Shown here: piece by piece, positions 50,234 through 58,888 of the stretch | How positions within the stretch are numbered: the stretch's first letter is position 1 | Layout of the letters: each line of letters starts with the position of its first letter | Source of the DNA: Spirochaetota bacterium | GTDB taxonomy: Bacteria > Spirochaetota > Spirochaetia > Treponematales > Rectinemataceae | DNA length: 63,549 nt | Reading direction: 5' to 3' | Assembly: GCA_022711355.1 (NCBI GenBank) | Contig: JAKLFE010000023.1 | Span: forward strand, 1-63,549 | Translations under genes and position numbers: made by a program | Notes under the pieces: model-generated | Databases searched by the model: none | What the model was told of the DNA's origin: nothing | What the model saw: the letters and a program-made list of their open reading frames with translations, nothing else

Positions 50234-51028
50234 TCAGCGGCCCGCGCGGGGCGGGAGGGGGATGAAGAGGCTGGTGCGGGCCTTGTAGGCCTGGTAGGCC
50301 GGATCCTTGCCGTGCTTCTCGTCGGCGCTCCTCTCGAGGAGGGGCACGCCCGAGACGAAGAGGAGAAGGAGGGTGATGAAGATCGGGCCGGCCACGGCGA
50401 AGAGGGCCCCGGCGGGAAGGCTCGGCAGGGCCAGGAAGAAGAGGCCCCACCAGACGAGGACCTCGCCGAAGTAGTTGGGATGCCGCGAGTACTTCCAGAG
50501 CCCGGACTCGATCCAGCGCCCCTTGTTGGCCGGATCGTTGCGGAAGGCGTACTTCTGCGCGTCGCTGGCCGCCTCGATGGCGAAGCCGAGGAGCCAGAGG
50601 GCGGCCCCCGCCAGGGAGAGCGGCCCGAGGGGCTCGGGCGAGGGGAGGCTCAGGAGGAGGGTCGTCGGGAGCATGATCGCCCATACTGCTATGGCCTGGA
50701 GGATCCAGAAGCCGAGGAACTTGGCGAAGCTCCCCCGCTTGTCGTCGAAGCGGGCGTCCTTCCCTATCCGCAGTATCCTCCTGAGGAGGTAGGAGCCGAG
50801 CCGAGCCGCCCAGGCGACGACGAGGGCGGCGGCGAGGAGCTGGGCCGGGGCGAAGGCCGTGTTGGCCGAGACGAGGAGGAGGGCGAGGAGGGCGAAGGAG
50901 AGGCTGTAGGAGAGGTCGGTGACCTTGTCGGTCTTGAAGGAGGCGGCGAAGGCGAAGAAGAGGCCCTGTATGGCGAAGCTGGCCGCCAAGGTCGCGAGGA
51001 TGTTATAGGGATCGAAGGGGAAGAGCAT
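50234..51028 (-). CDS. DUF1295 membrane protein (steroid 5-alpha-reductase-like fold)
   Basis: 264 residues with about seven TM segments. Signature GLWKYSRHPNYFGEVLVWWG (RHPNYFGE) near residue 190, plus TDLSYSLSFALLALLL and a C-terminal PAYQAYKARTSLFIPLPPR. The family resembles NAD(P)H-dependent membrane reductases or methyltransferases (ICMT-like fold), but its substrate is unknown. Single gene, divergent from the DAK2-DegV gene; it follows the peroxide operon in the same direction after a gap of about 95 nt that reads the other way. Confidence 0.88.
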   Translation of the reverse strand: MLFPFDPYNILATLAASFAIQGLFFAFAASFKTDKVTDLSYSLSFALLALLLVSANTAFAPAQLLAAALVVAWAARLGSYLLRRILRIGKDARFDDKRGSFAKFLGFWILQAIAVWAIMLPTTLLLSLPSPEPLGPLSLAGAALWLLGFAIEAASDAQKYAFRNDPANKGRWIESGLWKYSRHPNYFGEVLVWWGLFFLALPSLPAGALFAVAGPIFITLLLLFVSGVPLLERSADEKHGKDPAYQAYKARTSLFIPLPPRAGR

Positions 51029-51174
51029 GGCTAGAGTCCGCCTTTCCCGGCGCGGCGGCCGGATTCGTTCTATACTTCGGTAAAGATACGGGCGGGGCGG
51101 CGAAAAGTCAGCGTCAGGCGCCCATGAATATTATTATGTTGCTATATTAAAAGACCGAGAGGAGGAAAGCCGCC

Positions 51175-52956
51175 ATGCAGCGCGTCGAGCTCGACTCGGT
51201 GACCCTCTACAACGCCTTCGTCTCCGGCGGCAGGGAGATCATCCGCCGGCGCGAGGAGATCAACAAGATCAACGTCTTCCCCGTCGCCGACGGCGACACC
51301 GGGACCAACCTCGCCCTGACCATGGGTTCGGTCGTGGAGCGGAGCTCGCCCCGGCCCACCGCGGGCCAGACCATGCGCTCCATGGCCGACGCGGCCCTCT
51401 CCGGGGCCCGGGGCAACTCGGGCATCATCTTCGCCCAGTTCCTCGCCGGCCTCGGCGAGTCGATGGGCGAGCGGCCGAGCGTCTCGAGCGAGGGCTTCGC
51501 CGAGGCCGCCCGGCACGCCGAGCGCCGGGCCCGGGAGGCCGTCCTCGCGCCCGTCGAGGGGACCATCCTCACCGTGATCGGCGACTGGGTGCGCTCCCTC
51601 GAGGAGCACCAGCACCTGCGGGACTTCGGCCTGATCTTCCAGCGGACCCTGCGCGGGGCCAAGCGCTCCCTGGACCGGACCCCCGAGCTCCTGCCCGCCC
51701 TCAAGAAGGCCGGCGTCGTCGACGCGGGGGCCGAGGGCTTCGTCCGCTTCCTGAGCGGGGCGACCGAGTACCTCGTCTCCGACGCCTCGGCCCTCCCCTC
51801 CGGCGCGGCCGGCGCCGAGGCTTCCCTCGCCGAGCTGCCGCCCTCGATCCACGGCGGGGAGTACCCGGCCTTCCGCTACTGCGTCGAGCTCCTCCTCCGC
51901 GGCGAGGGCATCGACCTGGGCAAGCTGCGGGCCGAGCTCGCCGGCCTGGGCGACTGCGGCATCGCGGCCGGCGGGGGGGGCCGGGCCCGCGTCCACGTGC
52001 ACAGCGACGATCCCGCCCTCGTCCTGCGCCGCCTCTCGGCCTACGGGGCCGTCGAGGAGCAGAAGGTGGACGACATGCTCCGCGAGTACGAGGTCGTCCA
52101 CGCGAGGAAGCATCCCATAGCCCTCGTCACCGACTCGGCCTGCGACCTGCCGAAGGCCCTCCTCGACGAGCACCAGATCCACGTCCTGCCCCTCTCGATC
52201 AACCTCGGCTCGGCCGCCTACCTCGACGGCCTGACCATCGGCAACGAGGACATCTACGCCGCCTTGGAATCCGGCGGCCCCTCCCCGACCAGCTCCCAGC
52301 CGAGCCCGGCCGCTGCCAGGCTCCTGTACTCCTTCCTCTCCACCTACTACGAGTCGATCATCGCCATCCACGTCTCGGCCAAGCTCTCGGGCACCTACTC
52401 CCTGAGCTCGCGCGAGGCCGAGCGCTTCCCGGGCAAACGGATCAGCGTCGTCGACTCGCGGCTCAACTCCGGGGCCCAGGCCCTCCTGGTCCTGCGCGCG
52501 GCCGAGCTCATCGCCGCGGGGAAGGGCCACGACGAGGTGCTCGCGGCCCTGGAGTCCTCCATCCCCAAGGCGCGGATCCTCGTGGCCGTCCCCACCCTCC
52601 GCCACATGGTCAAGGGCGGCAGGGTCGGCCCGCTCAAAGGGGCCCTCGCGCGGCTCCTGAACCTCAAGCCCATCGTCTCCCTCGACGAGGCGGGGGGCTC
52701 GGCGCTCCGGGGCGCGGCCTTCTCGATGCGGCGCTGCGCCGCGCGGATCGTCAGGCTCGCCGCGGAGTTCGCCGGCGGCGGCGAGCTGCGCGCCTACGGG
52801 GTGGTGCACGCCGGGGACCCGGAGGCCGCCCGGGACTTCGCCGCCCGGCTCGAGGCGGCGCTGGGGAAGAAGCCCCTCTTCATCCAGGAGATCTCCTCGG
52901 TGATAGCGCTCAACGCGGGCAGGGGTGCCCTGGCGGCCGTGCTCATGAAGGAATGA
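51175..52956 (+). CDS. DAK2 (FakA-like) - DegV (FakB-like) fusion protein
   Basis: 593 residues. N-terminal DAK2 kinase domain (about 8-200): INVFPVADGDTGTNLALTMG with the aspartates that bind Mg-ATP, and GARGNSGIIFAQFLAG. A FakA-like middle region (220-312, VHVHSDDPALVLRRLSAYG) follows, then DegV (315-593): IALVTDSACDLPKALLDEH, SQPSPAA, VSAKLSGTYSLS, MVKGGRVGPLKGALARLLNL. In Firmicutes FakB presents fatty acids to the FakA kinase, so this protein plausibly joins acyl-binding and kinase modules. A -10-like TATATT lies at 51143-51148 and GGAGGAAAGCC before the ATG. Confidence 0.9.
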   Translation: MQRVELDSVTLYNAFVSGGREIIRRREEINKINVFPVADGDTGTNLALTMGSVVERSSPRPTAGQTMRSMADAALSGARGNSGIIFAQFLAGLGESMGERPSVSSEGFAEAARHAERRAREAVLAPVEGTILTVIGDWVRSLEEHQHLRDFGLIFQRTLRGAKRSLDRTPELLPALKKAGVVDAGAEGFVRFLSGATEYLVSDASALPSGAAGAEASLAELPPSIHGGEYPAFRYCVELLLRGEGIDLGKLRAELAGLGDCGIAAGGGGRARVHVHSDDPALVLRRLSAYGAVEEQKVDDMLREYEVVHARKHPIALVTDSACDLPKALLDEHQIHVLPLSINLGSAAYLDGLTIGNEDIYAALESGGPSPTSSQPSPAAARLLYSFLSTYYESIIAIHVSAKLSGTYSLSSREAERFPGKRISVVDSRLNSGAQALLVLRAAELIAAGKGHDEVLAALESSIPKARILVAVPTLRHMVKGGRVGPLKGALARLLNLKPIVSLDEAGGSALRGAAFSMRRCAARIVRLAAEFAGGGELRAYGVVHAGDPEAARDFAARLEAALGKKPLFIQEISSVIALNAGRGALAAVLMKE

Positions 52957-53027
52957 GCGCGGCCGGCTCGAGCCCGGGGGAACGAGCGCTCGACCTCCCA
53001 CCTTCCCTTCCGCCGAATAGGGCTTAT

Positions 53028-53046
53028 ACTGTACGTAGCATACAGT
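53028..53046. promoter_or_regulatory. Dyad ACTGTA-N7-TACAGT upstream of the EAL gene
   Basis: Perfect 6-bp arms (53028-53033 and 53041-53046). It overlaps the TATACT -10-like element (53025-53030). Possible operator; regulator unknown. Confidence 0.5.
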
Positions 53047-53068
53047 CCCGGCTCGGGGCGGAGGGAAC

Positions 53069-54754
53069 ATGAGCGCGATACATAAGAAGCTGGTCGACGC
53101 CTCCCGCGATTTCATCACCCTCGTGGACCGCGACTACGTCTACCGCTTCGCCAACGCCTCGTACTGCCGCGAGATGGGCCTCGCCGACCGGAAGGTGGTC
53201 GGCAGGAGCGTCGCCGAGATCTGGGGCCGGGAGCGCTTCGAGCGCCGCATCAAGGCCCACCTGGACGAGTGCTTCGCGGGCAGGGAGTCCCACGACATAG
53301 ACCGCTTCAAGTTCGGGGAGGGCTTCAAGTACATCCACGTCGCCTACTACCCCTACGAGTCCGGCGGGAAGGTCACCCACGCGATGATCTACTCGCACGA
53401 CATCTCGGCGGTCAAGGAGCTGGAGGCCCGCCTCATCGACTTCGAGTTCAAGGACCCGACCACGGGCCTGTTCAACCGCAAGTCCTTCGACATCGTCCTG
53501 GACATGGAGCTCGAGAAGGCGAAGCGCGCCTCCTCCTCGGGGGGCGACAGCGGCATCAGGGCCGTGCTCTTCGTCAACCTGCGCAACTTCTCGCAGATCA
53601 ACGCCCGCTACGGCTACGAGATCGGCGACCTCCTCCTCGAGTCCACCGGCATCAAGATCAAGGACGCCCTCCGCGCCACCGACTACGTCTTCCGCTTCGA
53701 AGGCAAGGAGCTCGCGGTCATCCTCACCACGATGAAGCGCGCCGCCGACATCGCGATCGTCGCCGAGAACATCCACGGCAAGGCCACCTTCCCCTACAAC
53801 CACCGGGGAGCCGTCATCAACATCGGCTGCAACATAGGCGCCGCGGTCTTCCCCGACGACGGCGACGCGAAGGAGGACCTGGTGCGCCACGCCATGTCCG
53901 CCATGGACGAGGCACGGCAGTCGGGGGAGAGCTGCGTCATCTTCAACAAGGAGCTGCACCGGGCGGCCCTGCGCAAGGCCCGGCTCCGCTCCGACATCCG
54001 GCACGCCCTCGTCGACGAGCAGTTCGAGACCTATTTCCAGCCGGTGGTCGACGAGGGGGGGGCGATCGTCGGCGCCGAGGCCCTGATCCGCTGGCGCCAC
54101 CCCGAGCTCGGGCCCGTGTCGCCCAAGGACTTCATCCCCCTCGCGGAGGAGTCGGGCGACACGATCATGATCGGCCGATGGGTCCTCTTCCGGGTCTGCA
54201 AGCACCTGCGGCGCTGGGCCCCCCTCCTCGGCGAGCGCTACGTCTCGGTCAACCTCTCCGCCAAGGAGTTCGGGGGAGAGGGGCTCGTGGAGTACGTCGA
54301 CGGCGTGCTCAAGGCCGAGGGGGTGCGGCCGAGCCTCCTGAAGCTCGAGATCACCGAGACCCAGAGCATGGTCGACATCGAGGACGCGATCGAGAAGATC
54401 GAGCGCCTCGCGGCCATCGGCGTCGAGGTCTTCGTCGACGACTTCGGCTCCGGCTACTCCTCCCTCGCCTACCTCAAGCGCCTGCCCGCCGCGGTCATCA
54501 AGATCGACAAGTGCTTCGTGGACGCCATCGTCGAGGACGACCAGGAGCTCGCCTTCCTCGCGGGCATGATCGGCATGATCGGAGGCAAGGACAAGGAGGT
54601 CCTCGTCGAGGGCGTGGCGACGCGGGAGCAGGCCGAGCTGCTCAAGCGCATGGGCGTCGAGCGCATGCAGGGCTTCTACTACAGCGAGGCCCTCCCCGCC
54701 CCGGAGTTCGAGGCCCTCCTCTCCTCCCCCGTAACCCTGCCCCTCCCGCACTAG
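53069..54754 (+). CDS. PAS - degenerate GGDEF - EAL protein (c-di-GMP phosphodiesterase)
   Basis: 561 residues. PAS (about 5-115, DFITLVDRDYVYRFANASYC); GGDEF-like domain (130-290) with FEGKEL instead of GGDEF, so cyclase activity is not expected; EAL domain (305-550) with complete catalytic set: EALIRW, SVNLSAKEF, LEITETQ, VDDFGSGYSSL, IKIDKCFV, LVEGVAT and QGFYYSE. Hydrolyses c-di-GMP in response to a PAS signal, counteracting the cyclase at 18328. Upstream lies -10-like TATACT and an ACTGTA/TACAGT dyad (53028-53046). Confidence 0.93.
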   Translation: MSAIHKKLVDASRDFITLVDRDYVYRFANASYCREMGLADRKVVGRSVAEIWGRERFERRIKAHLDECFAGRESHDIDRFKFGEGFKYIHVAYYPYESGGKVTHAMIYSHDISAVKELEARLIDFEFKDPTTGLFNRKSFDIVLDMELEKAKRASSSGGDSGIRAVLFVNLRNFSQINARYGYEIGDLLLESTGIKIKDALRATDYVFRFEGKELAVILTTMKRAADIAIVAENIHGKATFPYNHRGAVINIGCNIGAAVFPDDGDAKEDLVRHAMSAMDEARQSGESCVIFNKELHRAALRKARLRSDIRHALVDEQFETYFQPVVDEGGAIVGAEALIRWRHPELGPVSPKDFIPLAEESGDTIMIGRWVLFRVCKHLRRWAPLLGERYVSVNLSAKEFGGEGLVEYVDGVLKAEGVRPSLLKLEITETQSMVDIEDAIEKIERLAAIGVEVFVDDFGSGYSSLAYLKRLPAAVIKIDKCFVDAIVEDDQELAFLAGMIGMIGGKDKEVLVEGVATREQAELLKRMGVERMQGFYYSEALPAPEFEALLSSPVTLPLPH

Positions 54755-54823
54755 CCGAGAGGGCCGCCCATGCGCTACCCTGCGCCGGGAGGCCGGGGCG
54801 CCCCGGCCGCGACGGAGGAAGCG

Positions 54824-57286
54824 ATGATCGACGTCAGGAGCCTCAACTCGGGTTGGTACTACAAGCCCTCATTCGAGGGGCCTTTCGTCGGGGCCGGAGC
54901 CCCGCTGGACGGCTGGGAGCGGATCGAGCTCCCCCACGCCAACCGCGAGCTGCCCTTCAACGGCTTCGACGAGGCGGAGTACCAGTTCGTCTCGACCTAC
55001 GCCCGGGACATCGAGGCGAGCGCCGAGGAGGCCTCCCGGCGCTCCTTCCTCGACTTCGAGGGCGTGATGTGCGCCTGCGAGCTCTGGCTCAACGGCGAGG
55101 CCGTCGGCGGCCACCGCGGCGGCTACACCCCCTTCACGGTCGAGCTCACGGGCCGCCTCCGGCCCGGCCCCAACCGCCTCGTGGTCATGGTCGACTCCAC
55201 CGAGCGGCCCGACGTCCCTCCCTTCGGCCACGTCGTAGACTACCTCTGCTACGGGGGGATCTACCGCGAGGCCTGGCTCCGCTTCCAGGACCGGGCCTGC
55301 ATCCGCGAGCTCTTCGCCCGGCCCGAGCGCTGCCTCGAGGAGGCCAAGGACCTCCGCGTCCAGCTCGAGCTCGACCTCGGGGGCGGCCCGGCCGAGGGCC
55401 TCGAGCTCTCCTGCGAGCTCCGCGCCCTCCCCGCCGGGGAAGGCGTCGCCTCGGCGCCCGCCGGGCCGGGCGCCCTCCTCGCCTCCTCGGGCAGGGCCAG
55501 GGCCGATGCCGCGGGCCGCGCCGAGATCTGGATGGAGGGCATCGGGGGGCTCAGGACCTGGGAGCTCGCCGACCCGGCCTTGTACCTCCTCGAGGCGAGC
55601 CTATGGCGAGGCCTCGAGCTCCTGGACCGCAGGCCGGCGCGGGTCGGCTTCCGGGAGGCGGAGTTCCGGCCCGAGGGCTTCTTCCTCAACGGCCGGCGCC
55701 TGAAGCTCGTCGGCCTCAACCGGCACCAGGCCTACCCCTACTCCGGCTACGCGATGCCCGCTCGGGCCCAGCGCCGCGACGCCGAGATCCTCAAGCGGGA
55801 GCTCGGCCTGAACCTGGTACGCACGAGCCACTATCCCCAGTCGCGCCACTTCCTCGACGCCTGCGACGAGCTCGGCCTCCTGGTCTTCGAGGAGATCCCC
55901 GGCTGGCAGCACATCGGCGACGAGGCCTGGAAGGAGCTCTCCTGCGCCGCGGTCGAGGAGATGATCCGCCGGGATAGGAACCGGCCCTCGGTCATCCTCT
56001 GGGGGGTGCGGATCAACGAGTCGAAGGACGACCGCGAGTTCTACGAGCGCACGAACGAGATCGCCCATCGCCTCGACCCGACCCGCCAGACCGGCGGGGT
56101 CCGCTGCATCGAGCGCTCGGAGCTCCTCGAGGACGTGTACACCTACAACGACTTCGTCCACGCGGGCGGGGGCGCCGCGCTGAAGAGGCCCCGGAGGGTC
56201 ACGGGCCTGCGCCGCTCCGTGCCCTACCTCGTCACCGAGCACGACGGCCACATGTACCCGACCAAGCGCTTCGACAACGAGGAGCGCCTCGCGGAGCACG
56301 CGCTGCGCCACGCCCGGGTCCTCGACGCGGCCTTCCGGACGCCGGGGATCTCGGGAGCCATAGGCTGGTGCGCCTTCGACTACAACACGCACAAGGACTT
56401 CGGCTCGGGGGACCGGATCTGCTACCACGGAGTCTCCGACATGTTCCGCGTCCCGAAGTACGCGGCCGCCCTCTACGCGAGCCAGGCCGAGCCGGCCCTG
56501 GTCGGCCCCGTCCTCGAGGCGGCCTCGCTCTTCGCCAAGGGCGAGCGGAGCGCGGCTCGGCTTCTGCCCATCGAGGTCTACACGAACTGCGAGGAGGTCG
56601 TCCTCTACCGCTCGGGGGAGCGCGTAGGCGCCTTCCTCCCCGACCGCGAGCGCTTCCCCGGCCTGCCGCACCCGCCCGTCGCCATCCGCGACCTCATAGG
56701 CGAGCGGCTCGAGGGCAGCCGCTTCTCGCGCCGGGACCGGGCCCTCCTGCGCCGCCTCGTCGGCGTCGCCTTCTCCCAGGGGCTCGAGAGCCTCGGACCC
56801 CTCGACCTGGCGCGCTTCGGCCTGCTCTTGAAGCGCTACGGCCTCGGCCGCGCCGACGCCGAGGAGCTCATCGCCAAGTACACGGTGGCCTGGGGCCAGG
56901 CCGACGAGCGCTTCGAGCTCGTCGGCCTCGTGGGGGGCAAGGAGGTCGCCCGCCGGACCTACGGCGCCGACGCCCGCTACGAGTCCCTCGAGCTCCGCGC
57001 CGACTCCGCGGCCCTCGCCCTCCCCTCGGGCGGGGGCTGGGACGCGACCCGGCTGGTCCTGCGCGCCCTCGACCAGTACGGGAACCTCCACCCCTTCGCC
57101 GCCGAGTGCGTCGAGCTCTCGGTCGAGGGGCCGGCGCGGATCCTCGGCCCCACGCGCGTCCCGCTTATCGGCGGCTGCTCGGCCTTCTGGCTGCGCACGA
57201 TAGGCGAAACCGGCAGGGCCGTCGTCCGCGCCGAGGGCGCGCGGCGCTCGGCCGCGCCGGCCGAGATCGCCGTCTCCCCGGCCTGA
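54824..57286 (+). CDS. Glycoside hydrolase family 2 enzyme (beta-galactosidase/glucuronidase type)
   Basis: 820 residues from ATG 54824 (CGGAGGAAGCG). No signal peptide, so cytoplasmic. Jelly-roll (1-180, LPHANRELPFNGFDEAEYQF, GYTPFTVELTGRL), Ig-like (185-300), TIM barrel (300-600: LVGLNRHQAYPYSGYAMPAR, VRTSHYPQSRHFLDACDELG), then extra beta domains. Acid/base Glu in ILWGVRINESKDD, where the common SLGNE is altered; nucleophile Glu in LVTEHDGHMYPTK. Substrate unknown. Separated by a short gap from the EAL gene. Confidence 0.9.
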   Translation: MIDVRSLNSGWYYKPSFEGPFVGAGAPLDGWERIELPHANRELPFNGFDEAEYQFVSTYARDIEASAEEASRRSFLDFEGVMCACELWLNGEAVGGHRGGYTPFTVELTGRLRPGPNRLVVMVDSTERPDVPPFGHVVDYLCYGGIYREAWLRFQDRACIRELFARPERCLEEAKDLRVQLELDLGGGPAEGLELSCELRALPAGEGVASAPAGPGALLASSGRARADAAGRAEIWMEGIGGLRTWELADPALYLLEASLWRGLELLDRRPARVGFREAEFRPEGFFLNGRRLKLVGLNRHQAYPYSGYAMPARAQRRDAEILKRELGLNLVRTSHYPQSRHFLDACDELGLLVFEEIPGWQHIGDEAWKELSCAAVEEMIRRDRNRPSVILWGVRINESKDDREFYERTNEIAHRLDPTRQTGGVRCIERSELLEDVYTYNDFVHAGGGAALKRPRRVTGLRRSVPYLVTEHDGHMYPTKRFDNEERLAEHALRHARVLDAAFRTPGISGAIGWCAFDYNTHKDFGSGDRICYHGVSDMFRVPKYAAALYASQAEPALVGPVLEAASLFAKGERSAARLLPIEVYTNCEEVVLYRSGERVGAFLPDRERFPGLPHPPVAIRDLIGERLEGSRFSRRDRALLRRLVGVAFSQGLESLGPLDLARFGLLLKRYGLGRADAEELIAKYTVAWGQADERFELVGLVGGKEVARRTYGADARYESLELRADSAALALPSGGGWDATRLVLRALDQYGNLHPFAAECVELSVEGPARILGPTRVPLIGGCSAFWLRTIGETGRAVVRAEGARRSAAPAEIAVSPA

Positions 57287-57331
57287 CGTTAGGCGCTCTC
57301 GCCTGGCGCCTCCGCCGGGGGCGGCCCGGGC

Positions 57332-58642
57332 TCAGCCCCAGACCAGGAAGACGAAGAGGGCCGAGGCCGCGGTCGTGAGGAGCGTGAAGGGCCCGGCGAC
57401 CCGCAGCCACTGCAGGAAGCCGACCCGCCGGCCCTCCTTCCTAAGCAGGCCCACGACGACGACGTTGGCCGAGGCGCCGAAGGGCGTCAGGTTGCCGCCG
57501 AGGCAGGAGCCGACGAGGAGGCCGAAGAGGTAGAGCTCGGGCGCGAGCCCGAGCTCCCTCGCGATCGAACCGGCGACGGGGAGCATGGCGATGATGTAGG
57601 GCACGTTGTCGACGAAGCCCGAGATCAGGACCGACCCGGCGACGATGACGAGGAAGCCGAGGACCGCGTCGCCGCCGATGAGGACTGAGGCGAGGGCGGC
57701 GAGGTCCTCGATGAGGCCGATCCGCGAGATGGCGCCGACGACGATGAAGACGCCGATCAGGAAGAGGATAGTCTCCCAGTCCAGGCGCCTGACCAGGGCC
57801 CCGACCTCCTTCCAGCTCTCCTTCCGGGCGAAGCGGTACCAGGCCAGCCCGGCCAGGGCGAGGACGAGGCAGAGGAGCCCCGAGCTCGCGTGCAGGCCGG
57901 CGCCCGAGAGGAAGGAGATGGCGGCCAGGCCGGCGATCATGGCGAGGAGGAGGGCCGTCGGGACCAGGGACACGATCCTGGACTCGCCGAGGTCGATCTC
58001 GATCCTGCGGTGCCTGCGGAAGAAGGCGTAGAGGTAGAGGGCGCCGGCGAGCATCCCGACCTGCACCGCGAAGAAGATGGAGGGCCGTCCCCCGATGAAG
58101 AAGAAGTCGTTGAAGGAGTAGCCGGCGTAGCTCGCGAAGATCATCGAGGGGGGATCGCCGACCAAGGTCGCGGTGCCCTGGAGGTTGGCCATGACGGCCA
58201 GGCCGATCATGAAGGGCGAAGGGTCGATCTTGAGGCGGCGGGTCAGCTCGATCGCGATGGGCGCCATCAGGAGGACCGTCGCGACGTTCTCGACGAAGGC
58301 CGAGATGAGGCCGGTCATGACGAGTATGGCGACGATGGCGAGGCCGATGGTCGGAGCGCTCCGCACGGCCAGGTCGGCGAGGTAGGCCGGCACCATCGAG
58401 TAGATGAAGAGGTCGGCGATGACCAGGCTCCCCACGTAGATCATGAGGATGTTCCAGTTGACCAGCTCGCCGAGCGCCTCGCCCAGGCCGAGGAAGCCTC
58501 CCCCGGCCCCGGCCGCCTCGGCGGCGTAGCTCGCGGCCAGGATGAGGCCGGCGGCGCCGAGGGAGATCCAGGCCTTCTTGTGGGGCAGGGCTATGACGAG
58601 GAGGTACATGACGAGGGATAGGGCTAGGACGAGGGACTTCAC
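57332..58642 (-). CDS. ArsB/NhaD (ion transporter superfamily) permease, riboswitch-controlled
   Basis: 436 residues from GTG 58642 (AGGAGG 8 nt upstream). About eleven TM segments in two halves with the family motifs SAFVENVATVLLMAPIAIEL and GFVDNVPYIIAMLPVAGSIA, and NLQGTATLVGDPPSMI / GGNLTPFGASANVVVVGLL as paired re-entrant loops. Known members carry arsenite, Na+/H+ or dicarboxylates. A probable Mn2+ riboswitch upstream suggests that this one exports manganese or a related ion. Confidence 0.85.
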   Translation of the reverse strand: MKSLVLALSLVMYLLVIALPHKKAWISLGAAGLILAASYAAEAAGAGGGFLGLGEALGELVNWNILMIYVGSLVIADLFIYSMVPAYLADLAVRSAPTIGLAIVAILVMTGLISAFVENVATVLLMAPIAIELTRRLKIDPSPFMIGLAVMANLQGTATLVGDPPSMIFASYAGYSFNDFFFIGGRPSIFFAVQVGMLAGALYLYAFFRRHRRIEIDLGESRIVSLVPTALLLAMIAGLAAISFLSGAGLHASSGLLCLVLALAGLAWYRFARKESWKEVGALVRRLDWETILFLIGVFIVVGAISRIGLIEDLAALASVLIGGDAVLGFLVIVAGSVLISGFVDNVPYIIAMLPVAGSIARELGLAPELYLFGLLVGSCLGGNLTPFGASANVVVVGLLRKEGRRVGFLQWLRVAGPFTLLTTAASALFVFLVWG

Positions 58643-58678
58643 GGGGAGGGCCTCCTGGGCGCGCGGCTGGAACGAGCT

Positions 58679-58699
58679 CGTACGGGATCGCTCCGTACG
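58679..58699 (-). promoter_or_regulatory. Stem-loop between riboswitch and permease gene
   Basis: Inverted repeat CGTACGG / CCGTACG (7 bp, 7-nt loop), downstream of the aptamer and upstream of the Shine-Dalgarno. A candidate part of the expression platform, together with the GC palindrome near 58715-58732. Confidence 0.5.
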
Positions 58700-58735
58700 G
58701 TCTCGCCGCTGCCCCCGCGGCCGGCCGCCGCGGAA

Positions 58736-58822
58736 GGTGAGGGACGGCCGGGGATCGAAGGACCCCGTGCTGACGACCGGCCCCGCCGCCCCTTCACGGG
58801 CGGCTGGCTACTCCCCGAACAA
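58736..58822 (-). ncRNA. Probable yybP-ykoY (manganese) riboswitch
   Basis: Minus strand: TTCGGGGAGTAGCC (58806-58819) is the hallmark GGGGAGUAGC of the family, followed by a GC stem (GCCGCCCGTGAAGGGGCGGC) and GGTCGTCAGCACGG (58767-58779), the second conserved segment with its GUCAxCA core, then a stem GGGGTCCTTCGATCCCC. The 3' end near 58736 (CCTCACC) should close P1. Family aptamers bind Mn2+ and control Mn export or homeostasis genes. Located 94 nt upstream of the permease start. Judged by eye, no covariance search run. Confidence 0.7.
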
Positions 58823-58888
58823 GATGGAAAATACCATCATCCGGGGCCGAGGGGCAAGCCGGCGAGGACGCCCCCGACCGGCCCGCCA

